A stretch of DNA of 43,522 bases from a bacterium (GTDB lineage: Bacteria; Bdellovibrionota_C; UBA2361; RFPC01). Location of the stretch: positions 1 to 43,522 of the forward strand of contig JALEGQ010000125.1 in NCBI GenBank assembly GCA_022763385.1. Reading direction: 5' to 3'. The notes below the pieces were generated by a model. That model ran no database searches. It saw nothing but the letters and a program-made list of their open reading frames with translations, and was not told the DNA's origin. The position numbers and the translations under genes were made by a program. The stretch's first letter is position 1. Each line of letters starts with the position of its first letter. Below, piece after piece: positions 1 through 8,507 of this stretch.

Positions 1-218
1 GCGTGCAGAAGCCCCAGCTTCGTAACGCTCCCCAAAGGGACAACTAACTATTAGACCGTTATACCTGCGTGCCTTCATACTCCTCGAACCCATCCCACGG
101 TCTAATCCCGCTGCGTGCAGAAGCCCCAGCTTCGCAACGCTCCCCAAAGGGACAACTAACTATTAGACCGTTATACCTGCGCACTTTCATACTCCTTAAA
201 CCCATCCCACGGTCTAAT
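1..218. repeat. Two tandem copies of a structured 112-bp repeat
   Basis: Copy 1 covers 1-106 and copy 2 covers 113-218, a period of 112 bp with about six substitutions over 106 bp. Each copy holds an inverted pair ATTAGACCGT / ACGGTCTAAT (50-59 with 97-106; 162-171 with 209-218). Each also holds a compact hairpin in which GCGT pairs with ACGC and GAAGC pairs with GCTTC around a CCCA loop (1-28; 113-140), and a short CCC-AAA-GGG turn. Copy 2 runs into the actA gene and contains its TAG stop. The array touches the window edge, so its real copy number is unknown. What is seen is the repetition and symmetry. A role as RNA structure, transcript end or mobile repeat is inference. Confidence 0.9.
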
Positions 219-954
219 AGTGACACGTCGCGCAATCGATACTAGATCCCTGCTGCCGGTGGCAATCGATACACCATCCCATCTTCATCGAAGACACCCG
301 CTCGACCACCTCCATCTCCGGAATCTGACCGTGACACGCATGACAACTTACCCCAGCCTTCACGTGCCGCTTGTGGTTAAACTTGATGTAGTTCGGCATC
401 GCGTGCACTTTTTGCCACGGGATCGGCGCACCAAGCCCAGACTTCTCACCATTTTCCCCGTACGGCTCTCCAGAGTTATCCCAATACGTTCGCAACTTCG
501 TGATCCACTCCTGCTGCTCTTCCGTTCGTCCCGAAATATACCGGTGACACCCCATACAGGTCTCGACCTCTGGTATCGCAGCATACGAAGATTTCTCGAC
601 AGACCAGTGACAGTACTGACACTCCATCTGATTCTCTTTCACGTGGGTAACATGGCTAAACGGAATAGGTTGTTCCGGCTTGTACCCTCGGGCTCGCTCT
701 GGTGCTCCGAAGTATCGGAAGTGATCGATAAGGTGCAGATCCCAAAACACCGCCTGCCCCTCATTCCACACACCGGCAGCAATCCCCTGCTCGGGATACT
801 CTTCGCCCCCCTTTCCCGCAGGAGCAGGCTGCGAGGAATCCTGCGCGAACACCGCTGGCGCAAGCGCTGCATCTTTCTGAAAAAAGGCGACACCTTGAAA
901 AAGGACAAAGACGGTGCAGCAGGCGAGGGAAAACAGGAATACTTTTCTTAACAC
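214..954 (-). CDS. actA: Pentahaem cytochrome c, ActA-like subunit of alternative complex III
   Basis: The 246-residue product has a hydrophobic N-terminus (residues 4-25) that acts as signal or anchor, then a soluble periplasmic part with five CXXCH haem sites: CQYCH, CMGCH, CHACH, CIDCH and a C-terminal CATCH followed by Tyr and stop. The contexts PIPFSH, CQYCHWSVEKS, PIPW..VHAMPNYIKFNH and MGWCIDCHR are typical of ActA, the pentahaem subunit of the quinol-oxidising alternative complex III, which passes electrons to cytochrome c or directly to an oxidase. The start is GTG at 954, with AAGAAG upstream as a weak ribosome site. actB and later subunits would be expected next on the same strand. 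Instead the 112-bp repeats follow at once and the window ends, so whether the operon is intact cannot be seen. Other class III-type cytochromes are possible but fit less well. Confidence 0.85.
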   Translation of the reverse strand: MLRKVFLFSLACCTVFVLFQGVAFFQKDAALAPAVFAQDSSQPAPAGKGGEEYPEQGIAAGVWNEGQAVFWDLHLIDHFRYFGAPERARGYKPEQPIPFSHVTHVKENQMECQYCHWSVEKSSYAAIPEVETCMGCHRYISGRTEEQQEWITKLRTYWDNSGEPYGENGEKSGLGAPIPWQKVHAMPNYIKFNHKRHVKAGVSCHACHGQIPEMEVVERVSSMKMGWCIDCHRQQGSSIDCATCHY

Positions 955-1312
955 GATATTTTCTTCTTCACATTAGCGACCACGCACTGAGGAGGATGAA
1001 ACTCACTCCGCCCTCGAACAGTACCGTATTCGGAGGAAAACGATAAGTACCTGATCATCACTATCAGCCCCTTTCCGAACACCTTCAAGGAAGTGATCCT
1101 CAATCGGCCATCAGAGAGAATGGTGTTCACTCGACAGCAAAAAAATCATTGGAGTTGCCATTGTCATATCCAATGCAGCGAATAGCATCAAGGAGGGAAC
1201 TGGAAATGAGAGCGATTCCCGACATTTTTTTTCTCGCCAGAACGAGAGAAAGGGAGGAAAATCAGGGCGCGAACAACGGAAAAGCTCCCTGCTCGGTATA
1301 GCAAGAAGAAAA
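955..1312. other. Divergent intergenic region between actA and aacS
   Basis: This 358-nt stretch separates the divergent genes actA (minus) and aacS (plus) and must hold promoters for both. I see no tRNA, no clear sigma-70 pair and no strong palindrome. A reading frame on the minus strand over 948-1130 has no ribosome site and no recognisable family, and I do not accept it. The only candidate coding element is a short plus-strand ORF at 1206-1301, listed separately. Confidence 0.6.
1206..1301 (+). CDS. Possible 31-codon leader ORF upstream of aacS
   Basis: An ATG at 1206 sits nine bases after a strong AGGAGG (1191-1196) and opens a 31-codon frame (MRAIPDIFFLARTREREENQ...) that ends with TAG at 1299-1301, 11 nt before the aacS ATG. 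aacS itself has only a weak AAGAAG ribosome site, so translation of this ORF could deliver ribosomes to aacS. The peptide matches no family I recognise. It may be chance: the ribosome site is real in sequence but the ORF is short and has no other support. Confidence 0.3.
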   Translation: MRAIPDIFFLARTREREENQGANNGKAPCSV

Positions 1313-3316
1313 ATGGCAAATCGAACACCCACATACTCCCCTCCTCCCCTCTGGTCCCCCTCTGCAGAACAGATCGAAAGATCTTATCTTTCAAACTTCA
1401 TTTTAGAATTGAACCAGGAAGGAGTACACGACCACCACTCGCTCTATGAGTGGTCACTCCGCAATGGCGAGCAATTCTGGCGCGAGGTGTGGCGGTTCTG
1501 CGGTCTCCGTGGAAACCTCCCTCCAGAATCAGAGCCGCTCCTCAGAAGAGCGACCCCGTTTCAAAAAAGTCAGTGGGGAGTCGGAGCAACTCTGAACTTT
1601 GCCGAGAACCTCCTCAACCAAAAAAGTGACGACGAGGCGGTGACCTTTTACGGCGAAGACCGGGTCCTCCGCCGACTCACTTGGAATGACCTGAATCTGC
1701 ACGTCTCTCGCCTCCACTCATTTTTTCGCGATCGAGGAGTCACAGAGACAAGCCGCATTGCAGCCGTTACCGCAAACACACCGGAGGCGATCGCGGCCAT
1801 GCTTGCTGGCGCTTCTCTGGGTGCGGGGTGGTGCTCTGTTGCGCCTGAGTTTGGGACAACAGGGATCCTAGAACGGTTCTCACAGATCGCACCGGAGGTA
1901 GTGATCATCACCGATCGGTATTTCTACAAGGGGCGAGAGTTCCCCCTCACCGAAAAGGGGCGAGAACTTCTCGCCGCACTCCCCTCCGTACACACCGTGA
2001 TCGTTACTGCGTACGATCCAAAAGAAGAGCACTCATCCTCCGATGGAGACCAATATTTCTCATACCAGGAGATCGTTTCGAAGGGGAAGAACGAGCCGCA
2101 AGAGATCGACTTTCAACCGTTTCCCTTCAAACACCCCCTCTACTACCTCTTTACCTCTGGAACGACCGGAAAACCGAAGGGGATTATTCACAGCGCTGGA
2201 GGCACCCTGCTCGAGCATATGAAGGAACTGCACCTTCACACCAACATCGGAGCAAACGACGTTGTTTTTTATCAAACGACCTGCGCCTGGATGATGTGGA
2301 ACTGGCTGATCTCTTCCCTCTCACTCGGTGCGCGCGTCGTGCTCTACGATGGCTTTCCCCTGCTTGATCAGGGGAGGTCTCTTTTAGAGATGGCCGAACG
2401 TGAGCAGGTCTCTGTCTTCGGCACCAATCCCGGATATCTCCGCGCCCTGACGGAAGCCGCGATACCAGTACGAGAAGAATTTCACCTCCCATCACTTCAC
2501 ACCGTACTCTCAACCGGCGCGCCGCTGCTTCCGGAGCAGTTCGATGATTTCTCTTCCCGTTTCCCGGAAGGTGTTCGACTCTCATCGATCTCAGGAGGAG
2601 CAGATATCGTCGGGTGCTTTGCCTTAGGCTCTCCTCTCCTTCCGGTATATCGAGGAGAGCTCCAGTGTCGGAGCCTTGGCTACCACGTGGAATCCTTTGA
2701 TCCAGACGGCAATTCAGTCACGGAAGAACAGGGCGAACTCGTCTGCACCGAACCGTTCCCCTCTATGCCTCTCGGCTTTGTTGAAGACCCAGATGGGGAG
2801 CGATACGCCTCAGCGTATTTTGAGACCTATCCAAACGTATGGCACCACGCAGACCGAATTACGATCCGAGAGCACGGCGGAGTCGTCGTTCATGAGCGGT
2901 CAGATGATGTACTGAATGCTGGCGGAGTACGAATAGGTCCCGCCGAGATCTACCGTCAAGTATTGCAGTTTCCCGACATCCGAGATGCGCTCGCTGTGAC
3001 AATTGTCGAAGATGGTGATGAAAAGATCATTCTCTTTGTCACCCGACCAACCGAGGCCCCCCTCTCAGAGGAGGATATTCGAGAGATCTCACACCGATTA
3101 AAAACAGAAGAGAGTCCGCGACATGTCCCCTGGAAGATCTTCGTTGCTCCAGAGTTCCCGAAAACGATGAGCGGCAAAACCTCAAGTGCTACCGTTCGAG
3201 CGGTACTTCGCGGACGAGCCGTTCCAAACCGAGAGGCCCTCTCAAACCCCAACTCACTCACCTTTTTCGAAGAAATTCGCGCTGAGCTTACCCAAAAGAG
3301 CCCCACTCGCGGATAA
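1313..3316 (+). CDS. aacS: Acetoacetyl-CoA synthetase
   Basis: This 667-residue ANL-superfamily enzyme would activate acetoacetate with ATP and CoA to acetoacetyl-CoA in the cytoplasm. The N-terminal segment LWSPSAEQIERSYLSNF and the length of about 650-670 residues are typical of the AacS subgroup rather than acetyl-CoA synthetase. The P-loop-like A3 motif is FTSGTTGKPKGIIHS. Further conserved blocks are the TCAWMMWNWL segment, the SGGADIVGCF region in the middle, and the C-terminal PKTMSGKTSS motif carrying the lysine that completes adenylation. Its role would be ketone-body or polyhydroxybutyrate carbon recovery. No partner genes (phaB, atoB, bdh) are in the window. The gene ends convergently and overlaps the 3' end of the next minus-strand gene by 29 nt (3288-3316). 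Confidence 0.92.
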   Translation: MANRTPTYSPPPLWSPSAEQIERSYLSNFILELNQEGVHDHHSLYEWSLRNGEQFWREVWRFCGLRGNLPPESEPLLRRATPFQKSQWGVGATLNFAENLLNQKSDDEAVTFYGEDRVLRRLTWNDLNLHVSRLHSFFRDRGVTETSRIAAVTANTPEAIAAMLAGASLGAGWCSVAPEFGTTGILERFSQIAPEVVIITDRYFYKGREFPLTEKGRELLAALPSVHTVIVTAYDPKEEHSSSDGDQYFSYQEIVSKGKNEPQEIDFQPFPFKHPLYYLFTSGTTGKPKGIIHSAGGTLLEHMKELHLHTNIGANDVVFYQTTCAWMMWNWLISSLSLGARVVLYDGFPLLDQGRSLLEMAEREQVSVFGTNPGYLRALTEAAIPVREEFHLPSLHTVLSTGAPLLPEQFDDFSSRFPEGVRLSSISGGADIVGCFALGSPLLPVYRGELQCRSLGYHVESFDPDGNSVTEEQGELVCTEPFPSMPLGFVEDPDGERYASAYFETYPNVWHHADRITIREHGGVVVHERSDDVLNAGGVRIGPAEIYRQVLQFPDIRDALAVTIVEDGDEKIILFVTRPTEAPLSEEDIREISHRLKTEESPRHVPWKIFVAPEFPKTMSGKTSSATVRAVLRGRAVPNREALSNPNSLTFFEEIRAELTQKSPTRG

Positions 3317-5552
3317 TCTCAACGGCCTTCTCCCGGGGAACACAGTAGTGAGAGCGAGAAAGCGCGCGGGCCTCATCTCCGTATCCTCGGTCTTCCACCG
3401 CGAGATCCTCTGCTGAAAAGAGCTTCCCCGAAAAGACAGGCTGTGCCTCGGACTCAACGGACATCTTCATGTAGAAGTTCCCCTTTGAAAGACCGATCAG
3501 ATCTCGCTTCGCGACTAATGGCTGGAGCTCACTCGCGACGATCGGAGCATCCTCTTCCGTCAGTGCAAAAGAGATCAGGTTCACAATATTGGTGAAGAGG
3601 GTTCCCTTTACCCGAGGGGGCAGGGTCGAGAGCGATTGGGAAGAGAGGGTGAGATTGAGTCCGTATTTCCGTGACTCACTCAGCACCTCTTCAAAGCTCT
3701 CCGTGGCAAACTCATCAAATTCGTCTATGTACAGCGAAAAATCTCTTCGTTCTTCCAGCGGGGTATCTGCACGAGACATCGCTGCCTGAAAGATGCGGCT
3801 CATGACCATCCCCCCAAGGAGCGCAGCATTGGCGGCACCGAGCTCTCGTGCTGGAATCTTTACGAGGAGAATCTTTCCCTCATCGAGGATCTCCCGAAAT
3901 TGAAACGTATTAAAGGGCTGCCCCAAGCAGTGGTACAACATCTCACTCGCGGTGAAATCCTCAACCATCTGTATAATTGGCTTTAGCACCCGCTCCTCCC
4001 CATCCTCGAGAAGCCTCGGGAAGATCCCTCGCCAGAAAACGATAACATTCTTGTCTTCAAGGCTCTCAACCACCCCCTCTCGGTACGATTCATTGAGGAG
4101 CATCCTCTTAAGAGCGAGAACCGTGGTAAACTTTGTGCTCAACAGGGTCAGAAAGAGATAGAGCAACACCAACTCGATCTCTGAGGACCAACTCTTCGAA
4201 AAACGCCGGCGAAAAAGCTCAAGCATCCCCGTAGCGACCTGCATACGGGTGCCCTCCTCAACCCGGTCAAAGGGATTCAAGCTCGCCGGAAAATCGATAT
4301 CAGTCGGATCGATAATCACCACATCCTTCACCCGGTGCGCCGGGAGGAGGGCGAGCACCTCCTCCACAAGCTCTGAGCTCGGAGCAATCAATCCACATCC
4401 ATATCCCTGCTCCACGTCGCTCCGCAGGAGGGTCTGGAGCATTCTGGTTTTGCCCACGCCGCTCCTCCCACAGATCAAGAGGTGTCGCCTCCGATCCTCT
4501 CGGTGAATGCCGAAGGGATAGCTCTGTCCCCGCCAATCTGTCATCCCAACGGGGCTGACCCGCTCTCCATCCCTCAGATCGGGAAGTTTCGGCGGTGCAC
4601 TCCACTTTCTCGCCCGAACGCTATACATCGAGATCGATTCGTTTCGTCGCGGAAGGTGCCACATCGCCGCCTGTTCGTTCATCGACATCTGCATCCAGGG
4701 GCGACGTTTTCGTACTTTTCGCTCCCACAGTCGTGAGAGCTGTTGTCGGCCGTATCCAACCTTGGAGAGGACAAACCAGTTCCAGTCAATCTTCTTGAGG
4801 ATACTAAAACCGCCAACGAGATCACTGAGATGCCGCTTCATCTGAGACTGGGCCACGTTCGGCGCTAACTCGCCCTCTGGATCATCAATCACCACAGCAA
4901 GGTGAACACTCGCCCACATGAGGTTTGCACGACTCTTTTCATCGATCCCTTCAGCTTCATTTTGCCGAACCTCTCGCTTAAACCACGCCTTTGGCCGAAA
5001 GAGAGTCTTAAAACGGTGCCACCACGTTGAGATCTCAAAACCATAGTACGTTCCTTGAACCGAAAAATGAGTCCGACTCGTCATCTGAAAGAGAGCTCGA
5101 ACATTTGGAGGCATCTCGATAAGGGTATTCAGAAATGGATGGAGCGGGTCTGCCTTAATCGCACGGTAACTTAAGACGGGGAAGATATTTGCCCGCTTGT
5201 AGGTCATATTGGCGACGGCTACATGGGAGCTCTCGGGAAGATCCGTGAAGTGATCCGGGATCTCCTCCACGATAGCATCGGGATAGATCAGATGGACGAT
5301 GGAGGTAAGGGTCGTGATATTATGCCCCCGCGCCGTGTAACAGAACTGTATCTCGCCGTTCTCGCAGTAGATTTCGAGGGAGTACGGATCGGGTCGAGAG
5401 TCCATCATATTCTGGGAGGTCTCTGACCACTGATGAGACATCGTCATCCGAAAATGGGTCTCATAGATCGCATCAGCCGAGGTATAATCCACCCGAGGAA
5501 ATGCAATACGAAAGGTTTTGTAGCCCGCCTCCGGCGGATATGCGATTCCCAT
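3288..5552 (-). CDS. TraG/HerA-like P-loop ATPase, second of a tandem pair
   Basis: This 754-residue protein has a large N-terminal domain of unknown fold (about 1-350) and a C-terminal RecA-like motor. Walker A is GRSGVGKT at about 362-369. Walker B is YIDEFDEFA at about 607-615, and an SSQS sensor-like motif follows. This layout fits the TraG/VirD4/HerA (DUF87) group of DNA-pumping ATPases. I chose the ATG at 5552: it lies one base after the upstream gene's stop, behind GGGGGAGGGG, while the longest frame (to 5636) would overlap by 83 nt. The DPHGD-type motif after the P-loop, kept in the neighbour as DCHGD, is here APSSE, so the two paralogues have diverged at a functional site. No transmembrane segment is evident and no relaxase or mating-pair gene is nearby. 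Confidence 0.75.
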   Translation of the reverse strand: MGIAYPPEAGYKTFRIAFPRVDYTSADAIYETHFRMTMSHQWSETSQNMMDSRPDPYSLEIYCENGEIQFCYTARGHNITTLTSIVHLIYPDAIVEEIPDHFTDLPESSHVAVANMTYKRANIFPVLSYRAIKADPLHPFLNTLIEMPPNVRALFQMTSRTHFSVQGTYYGFEISTWWHRFKTLFRPKAWFKREVRQNEAEGIDEKSRANLMWASVHLAVVIDDPEGELAPNVAQSQMKRHLSDLVGGFSILKKIDWNWFVLSKVGYGRQQLSRLWERKVRKRRPWMQMSMNEQAAMWHLPRRNESISMYSVRARKWSAPPKLPDLRDGERVSPVGMTDWRGQSYPFGIHREDRRRHLLICGRSGVGKTRMLQTLLRSDVEQGYGCGLIAPSSELVEEVLALLPAHRVKDVVIIDPTDIDFPASLNPFDRVEEGTRMQVATGMLELFRRRFSKSWSSEIELVLLYLFLTLLSTKFTTVLALKRMLLNESYREGVVESLEDKNVIVFWRGIFPRLLEDGEERVLKPIIQMVEDFTASEMLYHCLGQPFNTFQFREILDEGKILLVKIPARELGAANAALLGGMVMSRIFQAAMSRADTPLEERRDFSLYIDEFDEFATESFEEVLSESRKYGLNLTLSSQSLSTLPPRVKGTLFTNIVNLISFALTEEDAPIVASELQPLVAKRDLIGLSKGNFYMKMSVESEAQPVFSGKLFSAEDLAVEDRGYGDEARALSRSHYCVPREKAVEIIREWGSFG

Positions 5553-5553
5553 G

Positions 5554-7794
5554 CTACCCCTCCCCCTCAACAGAGCCACCGAAGTGTACCTTCGTCCGCG
5601 AGGCCGCGATAATCTCTTCACGGTAATCTTCCTCAAACGGAGTGACCTCTTCGGTCTCGGCAGAAAAAGGCGACACCGGCTCTCGGTTCAGCGTCATCCG
5701 GATATAAAACCGGCGAACATTCAGGTGCATAACATCATTGGCCCCAAAGCTCGGGGACAAGGCATCACTCATAGCAACGGCATCAGACCCCCCGAGCTGG
5801 AAGGCGATCAGGTTCTTGAGAGACTCTCTCAGACTCTTGAGCAACTCCTCATCGAGCTGTCCCAACGTTTGGTGTGAGATCGTGTAACTCAACCCTCGCT
5901 TCGGAGCACTCTCGAACCAACTGACCAGTGCGGGCGAGGCAAAGTTCTGAAACTCATCGAGGTAAACGAGGAAAGAATCCCGTGAAGGATCTACCAATCC
6001 CTTCTCTCGACGGTACTCTGCAATCGTGTGCACGAGGAGTAAGAGCAACGAGCCAACAAACCGCGTGTTATCATTTCCAAGAGTCTGTTTCGGTGCCCGG
6101 ATGATCAGGATCTTTCGCTCCTCAATAATCTTACGGAGTGGAAAGAGATCTTGCTCCTGCTGAAACACATCTGAAATGAGATTCGCCGCAAGTAGGGTGC
6201 CGAGTTTCTTCTTCAGTAACTGAATCTCTTCAAGTGCCAGCAGATTTTCAACCTCACTTCGGTGAATAGAAAAGTACTCCCGCGCGGCACTGACGAATTG
6301 ATCGCTGCTCGAACGTGAGAGGAGATTCTCGATCAGGAGTTCTCGGTACTCATGCTGCAAAAGAAAGGTCAGGATCTCAGCGAGCGTCGCTTTCGGTTGC
6401 TCCGCAATAAGCACTACCACCTGCAACAGAAACCTCTTTGCCTTATCCGAAGGTTTCCCGCCATCCTGTTGGCGAAGGAGCTGATTCACAAAGAGCGGAA
6501 AGAAGAGTTCACGATACTCTCCCCGAGCATAGATCATCGGGTTGATCTTCGGAGGTGCTGCGCGGTCGGTAAAGTCGAGGAGATAGACATCGTCTATCCG
6601 ATCGCGGGGGACCGCACGAAGGAGGTCATCCGTCAGATCTCCGTGACAATCAAGAAACGCAAATCCGTATCCATAGCGGAGATCCTCACGCACGAGCAGC
6701 TCAAGGAGCTTTGACTTGCCCGAACCAGACTTTCCGATGATATGAAGCTGCCCCTCGCGGTCCGTCCGGCTTATGCCGAATGGAGCGCTCTCACCCTGGT
6801 GCTTGGTCACCCCGATAAAGCTCCACTGCGGCCCACGAGGGGTCCCGATCAACCCTGGAGGGGCAGCAGCAGTCCCAGCGAGCAGGTGCTTGAGGTTTGA
6901 GTGATTGTGGACAAATACCGGGTGATAGAACGTCGCGAGCTCATCTCCTGAGAGCACGTGCGGCTTGGTGAGGTGACGCTCCTGAAGCGGAGGAAGCGCC
7001 TCCAACCCGGTCTTCGTTCCGACCCGAGCGGTGATACCGAGGGCGTGCATATCGAGGAAGCGAAAGGTGCAGTGGATGCAGTCCATAGAGTGCTCGAGGG
7101 CGGCGAGCTGTGCCTGCTCAATCTCAGGATCCCCCTCACTGAGATCCTCAGACCACAGCCCCACCCGGAGGCTTGCCCAAAACATGGGACCCTTCATCCG
7201 CTTATTCCCCCAGAGATGACGCTCGTAGGTACCGGGCCAAAACCACTGGTACGGATTTCGGATAAAAACCGAGAGCCAATACCACATGCTCATCCGGAGG
7301 TAGAAGTTCCGTTTTGGGTCATCCGGAAAACGCTTCACCACGAACTGAACCACCGCGTTCTGTTCCACGGGAAGGAGAGAGAGCACATTGAGAAGCGGAG
7401 CCATCACCTCCATGACGAGTTCATTAAAGGTGAGGTACGGCATGGCGTGTGCGCAGAGGGAGCGGAACTCTGAGACCATCACCGTCGAGGTATCGGGAAC
7501 CGTTCGGGTGTAATCCTCACGAACCTCCATCCAGGCTCCTCCGAGCATCACCTGCAAGCCACTGGCGATCTTGGGGAAGTCTTCTGGCCGGCAAGCAAAA
7601 CAGAACTCAATGATCTGGCGGTGAAGGTATACCTCGAGTGAGAAGATATGGTGAATCTCCTCGTAGTACATCCGCACCGCTTCCGTGAAGAGCCCCGCCT
7701 TCGTCACCTCCGTCGCCGCATTCCACGTCGCCGCTACGTCATCAATCTCCTCCCGTGAGAAGAGTAAAGAATAGGTTTGAAGTGCTGAGCTCAC
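5554..7794 (-). CDS. TraG/HerA-like P-loop ATPase, first of a tandem pair
   Basis: This 746-residue protein has an N-terminal domain of about 350 residues with hydrophobic, Trp-rich stretches (roughly 165-190) that may touch membrane. A motor domain follows, with Walker A GKSGSGKSK at 354-362, DCHGD at 382-386, Walker B LVYLDEFQNF at about 609-618 and a SHQT motif at 640-643. This order is that of VirD4/TraG coupling proteins and of the many orphan DUF87-type ATPases annotated as type IV secretion DNA-binding proteins. It sits one base upstream of its shorter-diverged relative and is surely co-transcribed with it. The pair could form a mixed motor or two stages of one DNA or protein pump. That is inference: nothing in the window supplies the channel. 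Confidence 0.75.
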   Translation of the reverse strand: MSSALQTYSLLFSREEIDDVAATWNAATEVTKAGLFTEAVRMYYEEIHHIFSLEVYLHRQIIEFCFACRPEDFPKIASGLQVMLGGAWMEVREDYTRTVPDTSTVMVSEFRSLCAHAMPYLTFNELVMEVMAPLLNVLSLLPVEQNAVVQFVVKRFPDDPKRNFYLRMSMWYWLSVFIRNPYQWFWPGTYERHLWGNKRMKGPMFWASLRVGLWSEDLSEGDPEIEQAQLAALEHSMDCIHCTFRFLDMHALGITARVGTKTGLEALPPLQERHLTKPHVLSGDELATFYHPVFVHNHSNLKHLLAGTAAAPPGLIGTPRGPQWSFIGVTKHQGESAPFGISRTDREGQLHIIGKSGSGKSKLLELLVREDLRYGYGFAFLDCHGDLTDDLLRAVPRDRIDDVYLLDFTDRAAPPKINPMIYARGEYRELFFPLFVNQLLRQQDGGKPSDKAKRFLLQVVVLIAEQPKATLAEILTFLLQHEYRELLIENLLSRSSSDQFVSAAREYFSIHRSEVENLLALEEIQLLKKKLGTLLAANLISDVFQQEQDLFPLRKIIEERKILIIRAPKQTLGNDNTRFVGSLLLLLVHTIAEYRREKGLVDPSRDSFLVYLDEFQNFASPALVSWFESAPKRGLSYTISHQTLGQLDEELLKSLRESLKNLIAFQLGGSDAVAMSDALSPSFGANDVMHLNVRRFYIRMTLNREPVSPFSAETEEVTPFEEDYREEIIAASRTKVHFGGSVEGEG

Positions 7795-7917
7795 GAGTTC
7801 ATCGTCTCCGATACAGAAACCGATATTCTCTCGCGATACGGAGCTTTACTCAATGGAGAAGAAGAGGGATAGAGCCTCGTAAAAAAACATTGTTATCTTC
7901 CCAAAGGCATAATATCA

Positions 7918-8157
7918 TTGAAAGAGATGTCACAGTTCATTGAAAGAGATCCCGAAAAGCTTAGCGGCGCCCCGGTGTTTAAGGGGACACGTGTACTCGT
8001 GCAGTCCCTCTTCGATTATCTTGAGGGAGGTGATTCTATCGATGAGTTTCTTTCCGATTTTCCTACCGTATCTCGAACTCAGATAACAGGGCTTCTGGAA
8101 GAACTGAAACTAGAAGCTATTCCTGATCCTGTTGTTTCTGAATCTGAGGTGGCGTGA
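7918..8157 (+). CDS. DUF433 family antitoxin
   Basis: The 79-residue product has the DUF433 signature: IERDPEKLSGAPVFKGTRVLVQSLFDYLEGG, then DEFLSDFPTVSRTQI, a small winged-helix fold found in VapB45-like antitoxins. It would bind its own promoter and neutralise the partner toxin. The start is uncertain: TTG at 7918 has AAAGG ten bases upstream, whereas ATG at 7927 gives MSQFIERDPEK, which also looks like family members. Its stop overlaps the GTG of the next gene as GTGA, which indicates coupled translation. Confidence 0.85.
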   Translation: MKEMSQFIERDPEKLSGAPVFKGTRVLVQSLFDYLEGGDSIDEFLSDFPTVSRTQITGLLEELKLEAIPDPVVSESEVA

Positions 8158-8474
8158 AAATACTTCTTGATGAATGTGTGCCACAGAGATTTGCAGATCT
8201 GATAGAAGGTCATGAGGTTCGCTTGGCACAAGAGATGGGCTGGGCAAGTATCAAAAACGGGGAACTCATGGCTCTTGCATCTCAAGCTTTCGACATAATG
8301 ATAACTGTCGACAAAAAGATGGCGTCACAACATGACTCTAAGACTCTCAAAATGCCTGTGATAATCCTCTCGGCAAGGTCCACCCAATACAAGCATATCA
8401 AATTATTGGCACCGAAACTTACTAATATACTAAAAGAATCTCCTAAAAATGGCTTCCACTTCATTCGAGGATAA
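8154..8474 (+). CDS. DUF5615 PIN-like toxin
   Basis: This 106-residue protein begins MKILLDECVPQRF, with the first acidic residues of a PIN-like nuclease core, and has ITVDKKM and IILSARS strands typical of DUF5615. DUF433 followed by DUF5615 is a known type II toxin-antitoxin arrangement (VapBC45-like); the toxin is presumed to be an RNase. It starts with GTG at 8154, inside the antitoxin stop. Only 33 nt separate it from mtnB on the same strand, so the pair may share transcripts with the methionine salvage genes. Confidence 0.85.
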   Translation: MKILLDECVPQRFADLIEGHEVRLAQEMGWASIKNGELMALASQAFDIMITVDKKMASQHDSKTLKMPVIILSARSTQYKHIKLLAPKLTNILKESPKNGFHFIRG

Positions 8475-8507
8475 AAGCCTATTCATTTCAGCAGGGGATT
8501 CGGTACG

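Noticed and set aside
1..218. Integron attC array
   Set aside because: The repeat has size and symmetry reminiscent of attC, and words like CTAAC and GTTATAC, but RYYYAAC/GTTRRRY cores are not matched at the right places and no cassettes or integrase are seen.
220..951. Long plus-strand ORF opposite actA
   Set aside because: It mirrors the cytochrome gene, has Arg/His-rich low-quality sequence and no family resemblance; the minus frame has five haem motifs.
948..1130. Minus-strand 60-codon ORF upstream of actA
   Set aside because: No ribosome site, no family, and it overlaps the actA start region.
3288..7794. Conjugative element or type IV secretion locus
   Set aside because: Only the motor-like ATPases are present; there is no relaxase, VirB4/6/8/9/10, pilin or integrase, and no att repeats.
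8475..8507. SAM riboswitch before mtnB
   Set aside because: The gap is only 33 nt and has no room for the structure.
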